A stretch of DNA of 64,000 nt from Pseudo-nitzschia pungens (taxonomy: Eukaryota; Bacillariophyta; Bacillariophyceae; Bacillariales; Bacillariaceae), in NCBI GenBank assembly GCA_037355855.1, contig CM074768.1, positions 2,108,001-2,172,000 on the forward strand, written 5' to 3'. The notes under the pieces are model-generated. The model was not told where the DNA came from and searched no databases. It saw only the letters and a list, made by a program, of their open reading frames with translations. The position numbers and the translations under genes are program-made. Shown piece by piece: positions 45,701 through 56,304 of the stretch. The first letter of the stretch is position 1, and every line of letters begins with the position of its first letter.

Positions 45701-48700
45701 ACTGCACCCGCATCCCTCCCGGCTTCTACCACCTTTTCTGATCCTTCTGCTTTTGGTGATATTGCCTACGATGCCTCCGATGATGTTGCCAACGATGCCT
45801 CCGATGCTTTGGTCACCCAATGGATTGCTCGCCAACACGGCTCCACTCCCACTGGGTCCTTCCAAGAACTTTCCACACGCCCCGCCACCACCAGGCAATC
45901 TCACTCCAGCAAGCCCTCCGGACACACCCAACTTCCACTTGCATCTTCCATGTCCCCTGGGCATCCCGCACGCCTCCTTGCTGACAACAAGCCCCAACCA
46001 CCTACTCAACTTGTTGCTCGCATGGCTGATGGTTCCAGTTCTGTTGTTGCTCGGTTCGATGATCCTATTGCTTGTCAGTCCGTCACCCATCTCCTCCAAC
46101 AACATACCAGCCCCCACAACTGGTCAGCCTGCCAACACCACACTTATTGCTGCAGCCAGGGTCGTTTCTCCACTCCCAATCTTGCCATGATCGATCGTGG
46201 TGCCAATGGCTGTATCATTGGGCGCGATGCTACCCTTATTTCTGTCGATGTCCCTAAACGGTTTGTGCATGTCACTGGCATCAACAATCATCAGATGCAG
46301 AACATTCCAATTGCTACTGCTGGTGCTTATTGCCACTCCAACCGTGGTCCTGTCATTCTGATTTTTCATGAATGTGCCTACACTGGGAAACACGACTCTA
46401 TCATCTCCTCTGCTCAATTGGAAGCCCACCACCTCACCGTTGATGACAAATCCCTCAAATCTGGTGGCAAACAAATCATCTCCACTCCTGATGGCTTTGT
46501 TTTTCCCCTCTCCATTCAACACGGGCTCCCATATCTGCGCATGCGTAAATTCACACCAGCCGAATATGATTCCCTGCCCCATGTGATCATGACCTCTGAC
46601 CAATTTTGGGATCCCACCCTCCTTGATCAAGACTACCATGCCAGTGATCCCTCATTTGTGGCATTATACCCTGACACTCTCACCGACCTTCCTCACCCTG
46701 ACATCGATCTACAGGGCAATCCTCGCAATCTCAACCCCAGGCACCCTGATTCCTCCACACAGTTTCACACCACCCTCCTAAATCCTGGTTCCTGTGTCCA
46801 CTTCCACGAGTTTGTCCCCGTCCCTAGCATTGACAATCCTGGCCCTTCTGTCTCTGCCTCGGCCATCGCTGCTGGTTCATTTTGGCTTCACGATGCTGAC
46901 TATTTTCACAGTGAACTTCTCGCTCGCTGCGCTTTCACCGCACTCCAATCCAAACTTGATCCATCTGACGATGACATCTCAGATCCCATCCTCTTTGCCA
47001 CCGACCAACCTCGCACGTCGGCTGCCACTCCTCATGACTTTGCCGCCCTGAAACCATTCTTTGCCTGGATTCCCATTGACAGGATTCATGCCACCTTTCA
47101 GAACTCCACTCAATACGGTTCCATGCCCAACAGTCCTGACGGCAACCTTTTCAAGCGTTACAAAGCACCTCAACCTGCCATGAATGTCCGTCCCTTTAAT
47201 GATGATGTCCTCTCCGATGCCATCTATTGTGACACCCCCGCCATTGATGGAGGTTCCAAAATGGCTCAACTCTTCTTTGGACGCCTTTCCCACATCATCC
47301 ACGTTGAACCCATGAAAACTACCGGTGAATTCCTTTCCTGCTTCCAGAATTTTGTTCGCACCTGGGGACGACCACTTCGCCTGCTTTGTGACTCTGGTAA
47401 ATACCAAGCCAGCAACCGTGTTCTTGACTACCTTCGCCTCCTCTGGATTCGGCTCTGGCAATCTGAACCATATTACCAACACCAAAACCAGTTTGAGCGA
47501 CGCTATCAAACCTTTCTCCGCACTGTCAATCGTGTCATGGATCGCACTGGCACCCCCCCTCACCTGTGGTTCCACTGCATGCAATATATTGCTGGCTTAC
47601 TCAACCATATCTCTGACCCCACTCTCCATGATCGTCAACCCATTTTTATTGCCACTGGCACTCTTGGTGACATCTCTGCCTACACCGCATTCTTTTGGTT
47701 CGAGCCTGTCTACTTCAAAGTGGATGACTCCCCCTTTGGGTCTCCCACCGAACGCTTCGGGCACTTCGTTGGCCTCGCTGATCACGTCGGCAATGCCATG
47801 ACCTTCAACATCTGGGTCCCTGCCACCAACAAGATTGTCCCTCGGAGCAATGTCCGCACTGCTTTAGATGCCTCTACTCGCAACCAACGTGCTGGGACTT
47901 TCACTGACGATGCCTTCCTCGCCTGGCGTCAACACCTCAATTCCTCTCACCTACCCACTGCCTCTGGTGACACTCCGTCTCGCACTGCGTCTGATCCTCT
48001 TCCTGTCTCACCTGCTTCCTCTTCTGTTTATCGTGCCTCTGACACTTATGCCCAGATTGATGGCACATGGCACATTGTTCCACTCAAGCACAACTATGGG
48101 GAGATGGGTGATGCACCTTTTCGTCAGGTGGTCTACACCAAAGACAAAACGGGTACTCCACGCCTTGAATCAGATTTTGGTGATCCTGAACTTGCTTATC
48201 TTGACACAAGCGTCTCACCAGCTGATCCAAGCCTTGATTACATTCCTGACACCGGTCCATCGAAGGTAGTTCTACTTGACCATGATGGCAATCCTGTATG
48301 CAACCAACATGGGGAGCTACAAACAATTGATGCCATCCCTCCTGATGATCTCATTGGACGTTCCTTCCTCATTTCCAATCCCGATGGCACAAGGACCCGA
48401 ACCACTGTTGTCAGCATTCTTGACAAGCTCCAAACGAACCCTGACCTCATAAAGTTCAAATGCAACCACGACAATGACACTGTTGATGACGTCATTGCAT
48501 ACAATGACATCATGAATCACATCCATCGTGACGAAACTCAAGAAGATGGCCCATTGTGGGCCTTCAGACGCATTCTTGGACACCAAGGTCCATTGACTCA
48601 CCGTCATCCCGACTACAAGGGAAGCCTTTACAATCTATGGGTTGAATGGGAAAACATGGAACGTACTTTTGAACCACTCAACATAATGGCAGCTGATGAC

Positions 48701-51700
48701 CCTGTCACTGTGGCACAATATGCCAAGGAACACAACCTCTTACAAACCAGAGGTTGGAAACGACTTCGGCGCATTGTCAAACTGGCCAAACGTACCAAAC
48801 AATTGGAGCGCCTCACCAAACAAGCCAAACTCAGATCCTTCAACACCAGTCCCAAATACCAATATGGATTCCAAGTCCCCAACAATCATGAAGAAGCTGT
48901 CCAACTGGACATCAAGAATGGCAACACCAAATGGCAAGATGCCATCAAGCTTGAAATGCAACAACTCCATGAATATGACACCTTTATTGACAATGGACTC
49001 TTTGAAGCATCCAACATTCCTTCTGGATATCAACAAATCAAAGTCCACATGATCTTCGCCGTCAAACATGATGGACGTCACAAGGCAAGACTTGTAGCCA
49101 ATGGCAATCTCACAGATGTACCACTTGACAGCGTGTATGCTGGTGTGGTGTCACTCCGGGGCCTTCGCATGTGCCTGTTTGCAGCTGAACTCAACTCCCT
49201 TGATGCATGGGGCACTGACATTGGAAATGCCTATTTAGAAGCCCTAACCTCTGAAAAGGTCTGCATCAAAGCAGGTCCAGAGTTTGGTCCACTCAAAGGT
49301 CACATGCTGCTTATCCACAAAGCTCTTTATGGCCTACGATCTTCTGGGAAATGTTTTGGTGACCTTCTCGCTGCCTGCCTCATTGAACAAGGTTTTGAAC
49401 GGTCCAAGAATGAAGCTGAAATCTTCATGCGTCCTGGCGTTAACAAACATGGGGAGCCTGTTTATGAATATGTGGCAACCTATGTTGATGATCTTTGTGT
49501 ATGCATGTCAGAACCAAACCAATTTCTTGAAGTCCTCCAAGCTGAACCCTACAACTTCAAACTCAAAGGTTCAGGACCCATGCAATTCCATCTTGGATGT
49601 GGTTTCACAAGAGACAAACATGGGATCCTATGTATGGATCCATCCAAATTCATCTCCAAACTTGAAACCTCTTATCAGCAGATGTTTGGATGCGCACCTA
49701 AAACAAGAGCACAGTCTCCACTTGAAGAAAATGACCATCCTGAACTTGACACATCTGACTTCCTTGATGAAGAAGACACCAAGAAATACCAGAGCATGAT
49801 TGGATCCCTCCAATGGCTTGTCACGATCGGGCGCTTTGATATTCAAACAGCTGTGATGACAATGTCTAGTTTCAGAACTCAACCAAGACAAGGCCACTTG
49901 GAACGTGCAAAACGCATCTACGGTTATGTAACAAAGTTCAAAGGATTCAAAATTCGCTTTCGCACTCAAGCTCCAGAACTCCCAGTTTCTGCCTCTGACA
50001 ACAAGTCTCACGATTGGTCACTCAGTGTGTATGGTGAATGCAAAGAAGAACTGCCAACTGATGCACCAACACCACTTGGCAAACCTGTTGTCCTCAACCA
50101 TTTCTATGATGCAAATCTCATGCATGATATTCTCTCTGGGAAAGCTGTCACTGGCATTCTGCATTTTGCAAACAAAACACCAATCATGTGGTTCTCCAAG
50201 AAACAATCCACTGTGGAAACTGCAACTTTTGGTGCTGAATTTGTTGCAGCAAGGACATGCATTGAACAGATTGTAGACTTGCGCCAATCATTTCGATACA
50301 TGGGTATCCCTGTCAAAGACACATCATTTGGATGGGGAGACAATGAAAAGCAAGTACTCAGCGCTTCATTTCCTTATGCAAGACTCCACAAGAGACACAA
50401 TATCCTCACATATCACTATGTTCGAGGCATGATTGCACGAGGCTTCATCAACCTGCAACACATTGTTGGTAAGGACAACTGTGCTGACATCCTCACCAAA
50501 CATTGGAGTCACAATTCTGTCTATTCCCTGATTAAACCCATCTTCAACTATGAAGGCAACACCGGTGATCTTTTCATTCAAGATTGATGACATCATACCC
50601 TGTTGGTAGATTGAACATGGCAAAATCAAGGAACAGATGGGGAGTGTTAAATTGTAACCAAAATCGGTTTTCGTTTGACAAACCCTTAACCCTACATACA
50701 TTACATATGAACGCTCACACACTGCGCGTAAAGAAAACAAAATATTTTCTACTGAGTTTACAGTACAAGAAAACAAGCAGCAGCAGCAGCAACCACTCAG
50801 TAGAATTAACAAGACAGCAACGTCGAATTCCCGACAAGGTTGTTGTCCTCACATCTTTAGTTTAACTCTGATTTGAATACCTTGATACTTACATCCTGCT
50901 CCTCCAGCAGCCTCTGTAGAACTACAAGCCTAAGATCTAACTGACTGAGCCCAGAAGAGGTAGTTAGAATAGATCTGATCGATTCGTTCGGTCGTAGTGG
51001 TGAATCCGAGACTATCGATAGAACAGACCGGCACCTCAACCGGTTTGCTGCTCCTGCTGTACATCTCCAAGCTTGCCTTAGGACCTATCAGCTTAAACCC
51101 TGTTTCAGCTACATTTTAACACACTTAACTCATTCTCATCTGCATACACATACCAATACACAACAAGAAACAAGCAGTCACCAAACATGTTAACATCATC
51201 AACAAATCAATACACACATACACACAAAACATTCACAAACCTCCATTCTTTCACACCTCAAACAAAAAACACAACATCTTCACTCACCCAAATTTAGATA
51301 TGTCAAGCCTGTCAACAACCCAATCTCAGAAGGAATGGCTCCACTTAACTCATTCTCATCTGCATACACATACCAATACACAACAAGAAACAAGCAGTCA
51401 CCAAACATGTTAACATCATCAACAAATCAATACACACATATTAACAAACATTGATAAACCTCCGATGCATCACACCTGCGACAATGACTACAAAATTTGC
51501 ACTCACCCACTCTAAGAGAATCCAAGCCTGTCAACAACCCAATCTCTGAAGGAATGCTTCCATAGATTGTATTTGAACCTTGAAAAGATGACAAGACTAG
51601 TTATGAGCTGGAATGAATTGTTGTTTTTCGGAACAATCTATGATGCATGGATCTCAACTCACCAAAATTCAATGTGGAAAATGATTGTAGGAAATATATA

Positions 51701-54508
51701 TATATTGGAATTCTACCATTCAGTTGACGATGGCTCAAATCCAGATTGTTTGGAGCTGTTTCTTTGCAATCTATTGGAAACCACAGACATGTTGGATTGG
51801 AATTTATCCAGGATATTCCACCGCCTTCCACTGGAGCACTATAGTTCAATAGACTCAGTCCAAATCTTTCGTTGAAATATTCATCACTGCATTCTGCACG
51901 CTGTGATTCATCCTCAACAATCCAGTGAAGAGCTTGCTTTGCATGAACGTCATTGTACAGATCAAATACATTAGCAGCAACAGAAAGCTTCTCTATCACG
52001 CAGTCAGGAATAGTAAAAAACAGCACACTTCCTTCTTCACCACTGTTGCCTTCAAGTATCTTCCTATTATTTGCAACACTGCTTCCCATGTAAATGGAGT
52101 AATCAATATACCAGATGGTATTGGTGTCATCAGTTTGATTCTTCACTGTCATAAGGCAATTTGCACGATCACTGACATGAACAGTCTCATAACCATTTGT
52201 CATGTTTTCATTGATGTCAAGTGATAAAACAATTTTGCCGTCACAGTCAAGGATGAGATAAGGATTGTCAACTGAGCCTTCTTCATAAAGTAGTCCTGGG
52301 TATTTTTCTTTTTCTGATTCTGTAAAATTACCAAGATGAATGGTAATGGGAACCATACTTGGATCTGCACAGTTTGGAAATCCACTGCCCTTAATATTTG
52401 TTGAAACTCCAAAAGCTTCTGTGATGGCATCAACCCTACAGGCAGGATGAGAACATGTGGCAGAGCAGCAATCTCCACCATCATATCCCAATGTGGAGTT
52501 GTTCAGATCAAGATTGCATTCTCCATCATCAAGCAAATGACAAAATTTTTCCTGGTCTTCCTTCAATTGAATCACATACAGAGGAACAGGTGTGCCAGAA
52601 GCACTGTACCATGGCTCATCAAAAGCAGTAATTATGCTAAAGGTATCCATCCTGGATGATTTTGCAACCTCATCCTTCTTTGCCTCTGGATCACATCCAT
52701 GAGTAGTATTTGTGGACAATATCCAACGGCGCTCCTCAATGCAGTACTGAAAGCTTGCTGTGTCATCGTCATCTTTCATCAAAAAATAGATATCTCTTCT
52801 GAACAAGTGAGTGCTTGAATCCAGTTTTTCATAACATCCACTGTACAGTTGGAGTTCTGCAGTCTGAAATTCAACTCTCAAGACATTGGTACGCCAGATG
52901 TTTGGGTCTAATTGTACAAACACAATTCCACCAATAACTACAACAAAAATAGCACACAGAGATGCCAAAGTGAAACGAAATCGAGTGTTCTTCTGCCGAG
53001 ACATGCAAGTTGGGAGTTGAAGTTTGGTGATTCGTTTTGCTTCCTTTTCAATTTCTTCACCATATTTTCCAATCAATGCCAACTTAAAGGCCACATTGTC
53101 CAAGCTACTAATGAAATTCTTTTTCAGAAGGAAATTGAAAGAGAGTGTCCAGAAAGCAGATAACACAAAAAGTAGTTTGAGAGATTAACTGCATTCTGAT
53201 TGCATTGTAGTGTTGATGAACAGCTAAAATAACACTCACCACTGCAGAGAAGTTAAGGACAATATCAACTGCAGTTTCAGATGTGATTATCAGTAGAAAA
53301 GCTGCTATCATTGCCAACAAACCTTGAAGAAAACGAAGCATGCAAGAGTTTACCATGCATCCAACTTTGTCACCTTTGTTTACTTTGGAGAAATTGGGGA
53401 ATTGCTCGATTGCAGTGGTAATGTCCAGCATAGATGCATCTGCAAACAAGACATAGGCCAAAATAGCTATGAATTGTGTAGCTTGTAAAACAGGATTTGC
53501 ATTTGCAGCAACAATTTTTGCAAGCATATCATCACCTGGGTTGTCACCATGCTGTGTACCCCAGTGTGGGTGAAGAACACTCAATAACATCATACAAACA
53601 AGCGACACTTGAAAGATGAAAACCATCATTCCCATACCAAAGAAAAGTGGCTGGTCAATGGGCCCGTGGAGGGACAAGAAAGAATAGGAGTCTTCTGGAT
53701 ACAAAGAATGTGGAATGTACTCAATATAGCACAATTCATTGTCTACATCTCCTGCATTTTTCTTTCCTTCAGTTTGACCATCCTTTTGGAATTCATCCTC
53801 TGGGGCATCTGCCCCAACCACAGTATTGACTGAGTCCTTAACATGATTTTTTGGAGCACCACTCTCGATATCATCTTCCAATGATTCCAATGAATTCTCA
53901 TTGGAGGGTGAAACCATTTCATTTGCCTTGCTGCGTTCAAAGTCCGGTGGTTCCTTCATGGCATCAATTGTGAGGTTTGGGGTCTCCTCCTGATTCCCAG
54001 CATGGGAAGATTCATTGTTGTCTTGAATAGCATTTTTGGTTGAGTTATGGACACAAAGAGTTGAAGCTAATTTGAAATTGCTACTGCAGATGGTATCATG
54101 ATTGACCAGTGGAACTTTATTGTAGGACACAAGAAAATCTCCAAAAGCTTCTTTGGTGTATGCTGTGGGGTCCTTGTAATTCTGGCCTGAATCTCCGAGA
54201 TGGTTTTTGAATGCCACAAATTTCAAGAGTTGTCCATGAAGTGCCTTGGAAGTGAGAATTTCAACTCCACATTCACTCAAAGCAAGACTGTTGACGGTGG
54301 TAGATGTGAGTTCAATAAAGGAGTCCCACTGGGTAAACCCAGATTCAATGAGGGCACTGCAGAGAAGGGATTCATCATTGGTTTCATCCAGCAATTCTTT
54401 GAGTATGCGTGCAACATCATGATGAAATCGTGGGAATTGATTTGTTGTCACCATTGCGGCATTGACTCCAGGTTTGGTTGCGTTCCCAGTAGATTCTGAT
54501 CCTGGCAT
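36570..54508 (-). CDS. LRR receptor-like membrane protein 2 (multi-exon, 3' end missing)
   Basis: Paralogue of gene 1, convergent to it and similar throughout the membrane region. Exon 1 is 54508-53240 (423 aa from ATG, MPGSESTG). Intron 53239-53119 has a GTGAGTG donor. Exon 2 is 53118-51663, ending in phase 1. LRR exons follow at 51578-51507 and 51359-51288, then an exon split by E4 (51139-51127 plus 42728-42670), then the 220-bp array down to 36570. Domains: gag-like N-domain from residue 25, acidic linker, three then one hydrophobic segments, glycosylated ectodomain, Notch-type repeat (DDGEC...DGGDCC), LRR cap (TCLW), ~31 LRRs. The 3' end is cut by E3. With E3, E4 and E5 inserted in or next to it, the gene may be silenced, though skipping the split exon would keep frame. 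Confidence 0.78.
42729..43205 (+). repeat. E4 5' LTR (477 bp)
   Basis: Starts TGTTAAATTGTAACC, ends TTTTAACA, with a 6-bp terminal inverted repeat (TGTTAA/TTAACA). The same sequence recurs at 50645-51121. It contains a small ACCGG...CCGGT inverted repeat near its 3' end. Confidence 0.96.
43206..43236 (+). other. E4 primer-binding site with overlapping palindrome
   Basis: The PBS GATTAACAGTCGCA (43206-43219) is followed by the 20-nt hairpin GCAAGCTTATTTAAGCTTGC (43217-43236, 9-bp stem, TT loop), which shares three bases with the PBS. The same pair occurs in E1 (17801-17831) and E5 (55466-55496), but the palindrome is absent from E3. Confidence 0.75.
44045..50587 (+). CDS. E4 Copia gag-pol polyprotein
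   Basis: 2,180 aa from the ATG at 44045 (the frame above it opens with TTG; MPYRTRQ is conserved in E1). It encodes the enzymes for reverse transcription and integration. The N-domain (about residues 62-170) is shared with E1/E2 and resembles the LRR receptor N-terminus; further gag follows to about 650. No CCHC zinc knuckle was seen. The protease-like site is Asp717 in IDRGANG, where DSG or DTG is usual. Integrase has D1063, D1116 (CDSGKY) and E1151 (QFERR). RT has KARLVANG, TDIGNAYL, ALYGLRSSG and YVDD at 1813-1816. RNase H lies around 2020-2150 (TVETATFGAEF, GWGDNEK, NCADILTKHW). There is no internal stop. The order PR-INT-RT-RH identifies Ty1/copia. Confidence 0.93.
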   Translation: MPYRTRQRDPFPTSNEDTYRTFQSIETAARTRFNTNTNTMSDDHASTTTNEANDASTDDGDFFPSFDPHVTHILRHFLNIHTEDGDIICDALRFSGCTTWLEFRFLSAELISCFQYQDNGKHVSISRSHAFRLNTLAAYMNHLNATISPDASLDFANYDSDAFIAFRRTHRPTLSSPASTQPVPTHPMNVHDLNSRTQPTSSSRFVKTDEQLKYENWIKRSHDVTVFDVLKNDTRFETWLTGFRAQLAAYDFDVDQFLNPEWDTSTLDGYHHKLFQKQCTFFWVLILRVLKSDLSLSCVQTHTPTMDGRAAYFEYIKLRASTFTQEFDIAKQTQTLQSLNLASWKESTVKFLTHWFDQYDLLCKMTAPKSPMQYHMLRTLLLNACAYDAHLSDQFSKVPLPSTSDLSQGNDTVHILKLKTTLLAEATRLDSRATLTLPTSRSTIRANLHEAFSFLDASELTDDFMDDVQTYAAFRASQPRKPDPSTRLPDSFWKSLTPEGMTLWRKMNPVDKRKFIAVLNPTKFPDLHSFSTPTTKPVGRKAYATDLLTGPYTAPASLPASTTFSDPSAFGDIAYDASDDVANDASDALVTQWIARQHGSTPTGSFQELSTRPATTRQSHSSKPSGHTQLPLASSMSPGHPARLLADNKPQPPTQLVARMADGSSSVVARFDDPIACQSVTHLLQQHTSPHNWSACQHHTYCCSQGRFSTPNLAMIDRGANGCIIGRDATLISVDVPKRFVHVTGINNHQMQNIPIATAGAYCHSNRGPVILIFHECAYTGKHDSIISSAQLEAHHLTVDDKSLKSGGKQIISTPDGFVFPLSIQHGLPYLRMRKFTPAEYDSLPHVIMTSDQFWDPTLLDQDYHASDPSFVALYPDTLTDLPHPDIDLQGNPRNLNPRHPDSSTQFHTTLLNPGSCVHFHEFVPVPSIDNPGPSVSASAIAAGSFWLHDADYFHSELLARCAFTALQSKLDPSDDDISDPILFATDQPRTSAATPHDFAALKPFFAWIPIDRIHATFQNSTQYGSMPNSPDGNLFKRYKAPQPAMNVRPFNDDVLSDAIYCDTPAIDGGSKMAQLFFGRLSHIIHVEPMKTTGEFLSCFQNFVRTWGRPLRLLCDSGKYQASNRVLDYLRLLWIRLWQSEPYYQHQNQFERRYQTFLRTVNRVMDRTGTPPHLWFHCMQYIAGLLNHISDPTLHDRQPIFIATGTLGDISAYTAFFWFEPVYFKVDDSPFGSPTERFGHFVGLADHVGNAMTFNIWVPATNKIVPRSNVRTALDASTRNQRAGTFTDDAFLAWRQHLNSSHLPTASGDTPSRTASDPLPVSPASSSVYRASDTYAQIDGTWHIVPLKHNYGEMGDAPFRQVVYTKDKTGTPRLESDFGDPELAYLDTSVSPADPSLDYIPDTGPSKVVLLDHDGNPVCNQHGELQTIDAIPPDDLIGRSFLISNPDGTRTRTTVVSILDKLQTNPDLIKFKCNHDNDTVDDVIAYNDIMNHIHRDETQEDGPLWAFRRILGHQGPLTHRHPDYKGSLYNLWVEWENMERTFEPLNIMAADDPVTVAQYAKEHNLLQTRGWKRLRRIVKLAKRTKQLERLTKQAKLRSFNTSPKYQYGFQVPNNHEEAVQLDIKNGNTKWQDAIKLEMQQLHEYDTFIDNGLFEASNIPSGYQQIKVHMIFAVKHDGRHKARLVANGNLTDVPLDSVYAGVVSLRGLRMCLFAAELNSLDAWGTDIGNAYLEALTSEKVCIKAGPEFGPLKGHMLLIHKALYGLRSSGKCFGDLLAACLIEQGFERSKNEAEIFMRPGVNKHGEPVYEYVATYVDDLCVCMSEPNQFLEVLQAEPYNFKLKGSGPMQFHLGCGFTRDKHGILCMDPSKFISKLETSYQQMFGCAPKTRAQSPLEENDHPELDTSDFLDEEDTKKYQSMIGSLQWLVTIGRFDIQTAVMTMSSFRTQPRQGHLERAKRIYGYVTKFKGFKIRFRTQAPELPVSASDNKSHDWSLSVYGECKEELPTDAPTPLGKPVVLNHFYDANLMHDILSGKAVTGILHFANKTPIMWFSKKQSTVETATFGAEFVAARTCIEQIVDLRQSFRYMGIPVKDTSFGWGDNEKQVLSASFPYARLHKRHNILTYHYVRGMIARGFINLQHIVGKDNCADILTKHWSHNSVYSLIKPIFNYEGNTGDLFIQD
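50645..51121 (+). repeat. E4 3' LTR (477 bp)
   Basis: Matches the 5' LTR. It is preceded by the purine tract GATGGGGAG and followed by the target duplication CACTT. Confidence 0.96.
51127..51578 (-). repeat. LRR exon units of gene 2 beyond E4
   Basis: Holds the rest of the exon split by E4 (to 51139), a full 220-bp unit with exon 51359-51288, and the first LRR exon 51578-51507. Removing E4 and one target copy restores the 220-bp register. The first LRR exon is more diverged and starts after a TTTTCAAG acceptor. Confidence 0.9.
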
Positions 54509-54988
54509 ATTGCTTGCGGTCAAATAGAACGTTCGTTATCGCCAAATAGTTTTGTTTTGTTTGCTTGTCATGCCCTCGAGACGTAACAAAGCTTTGCAAC
54601 AATAAATGTAGATTGGAATAGACGTTGCGTTTCCGTATAAATTTCGTCGCTAGGTTGAAAACACCGTTGGACAAAAACCCGGATGGTATATCACTGTGCG
54701 GCAATCCAAGAGTAACAGAGGTAGAGTTTGAGTCTATCAGTGAGGTGCTGACTTGCAAAGGGTATCAAAAGCAGAGGTTCTGAGATGCCTCCAGCGACGA
54801 TATTTTATCAGTATGAAACGAACATAAGGATCAAATGAGCAACGAGCCTGAGTAGATGACAATTTAAGGAGTAACTTACGTCAAAATCAGCTGCGTGTTG
54901 CTGTATTTCTGTGTTGTTGCGTCACTCTCTCCTGGAACGCTTGCAGAAAGAGGCCCGTTGTATTGGAACGAACGAAATGGATACAACC
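54509..54988 (-). other. Leader of LRR gene 2, proximal part
   Basis: Similar to 11,640-12,105 upstream of gene 1: the last ~28 nt before the ATG, ATTTATTGTTGCAAAG, TATCGTCGCTGG, CTTTTGATACCCTTGCAA, and GCGTTCCAGGAGAGAGTGAC are shared. The candidate 5' UTR intron has GTAAGTTACTC but its acceptor reads ATACTG instead of ATACAG. The leader is interrupted by E5 at 54988. Confidence 0.65.
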
Positions 54989-55465
54989 TGTTAAATTGTA
55001 ACCAAAATCGGTTTTCGTTTGACAAACCCTTAACCCTACATACATTACATATGAACGCTCACACACTGCGCGTAAAGAAAACAAAATATTTTCTACTGAG
55101 TTTACAGTACAAGAAAACAAGCAGCAGCAGCAGCAACCACTCAGTAGAATTAACAAGACAGCAACGTCGAATTCCCGACAAGGTTGTTGTCCTCACATCT
55201 TTAGTTTAACTCTGATTTGAATACCTTGATACTTACATCCTGCTCCTCCAGCAGCCTCTGTAGAACTACAAGCCTAAGATCTAACTGACTGAGCCCAGAA
55301 GAGGTAGTTAGAATAGATCTGATCGATTCGTTCGGTCGTAGTGGTGAATCCGAGACTATCGATAGAACAGACCGGCACCTCAACCGGTTTGCTGCTCCTG
55401 CTGTACATCTCCAAGCTTGCCTTAGGACCTATCAGCTTAAACCCTGTTTCAGCTACATTTTAACA
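54989..55465 (+). repeat. E5 5' LTR (477 bp)
   Basis: Same sequence as the E4 LTRs. The PBS follows at 55466-55479 and the palindrome at 55477-55496. Confidence 0.96.
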
Positions 55466-56304
55466 GATTAACAGTCGCAAGCTTATTTAAGCTTGCAAAG
55501 CTGGAGATCTACAAGCCAAACAAGATAACAAGGAACAACGACGACGACGACGACGACGAAGGACGAAATCGACGCCGCTCTCCGTTTTAATTCTACACTG
55601 GAACACCGAGCTCCCCGTTGCAAGGCCGTTCCAGGTATTGTTATTCTCCTTGTTATTCCGGATAATACGGTACAAACGGCGTCTCCAAATTCCAAGAATT
55701 GACGGAGAAAGAATTTTTCAAAAATTCTGCTGCTGCTGCACCTACGAGACCCAAGTACAACATATAACCTTCCACTCATAGATCTGTATTCTCCGAATAC
55801 AGCTGTATCTTCCTCTGTATCCACCAGGCAAATATACTCTGTTCCTTTGCCGGATACACCTTCTTTGCCGGATACACCTTCTCGGATTTATCCACACCAC
55901 ACGAACGTTGTTTTCGAACGACAACAACGGCGTTTTTCGAACGGCGACAACGGCGTTTCGAACAACAACGGCGACGGCGCTTTCGAACGGCAAAGCGCTC
56001 AGCAATACGCTCAGCAACTGCATAAAACGCTCAGCAACTGCTGTTTTAACCGTGTTTTCCAACAACAACGGTGTTTTAACGGTGTTTTCGAACGACAACG
56101 GCGTTTCGAACAACAACGGCGACGGCGCTTTCGAACGACAAAGCGCTCAGCAATATTTAACCTCCACTGAGTTCACGAATACAGCTGCAATAACAACTGT
56201 GTTCCTCCAGGCATATTATCTTCCTATTCTTGGATCTTATTCTATCCCTGGATCTTATCCTATTTCTGGATACTGGATCCTATACCATAGAATTTCGGAC
56301 CTCT

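Larger units (their letters stand above)
42724..51126 (+). mobile_element. E4: autonomous Copia retrotransposon, 8,393 bp, TSD CACTT
   Basis: The element is 42729-51121 with 477-bp LTRs (TGTTAAATT...ATTTTAACA), flanked by CACTT at 42724-42728 and 51122-51126. Order: LTR, PBS (43206), palindrome, leader with TTCGAA minisatellite, one polyprotein frame, polypurine tract, LTR. It sits in an LRR exon of gene 2. It looks identical to E5 over the whole length compared, and its two LTRs look identical, so insertion is recent and the element is potentially active. Confidence 0.97.

Noticed and set aside
45401..46117. 238-aa minus-strand frame inside the E4 polyprotein
   Set aside because: Antisense shadow of an intact gag-pol frame, repeated at the same offset in E5; no recognisable domain.
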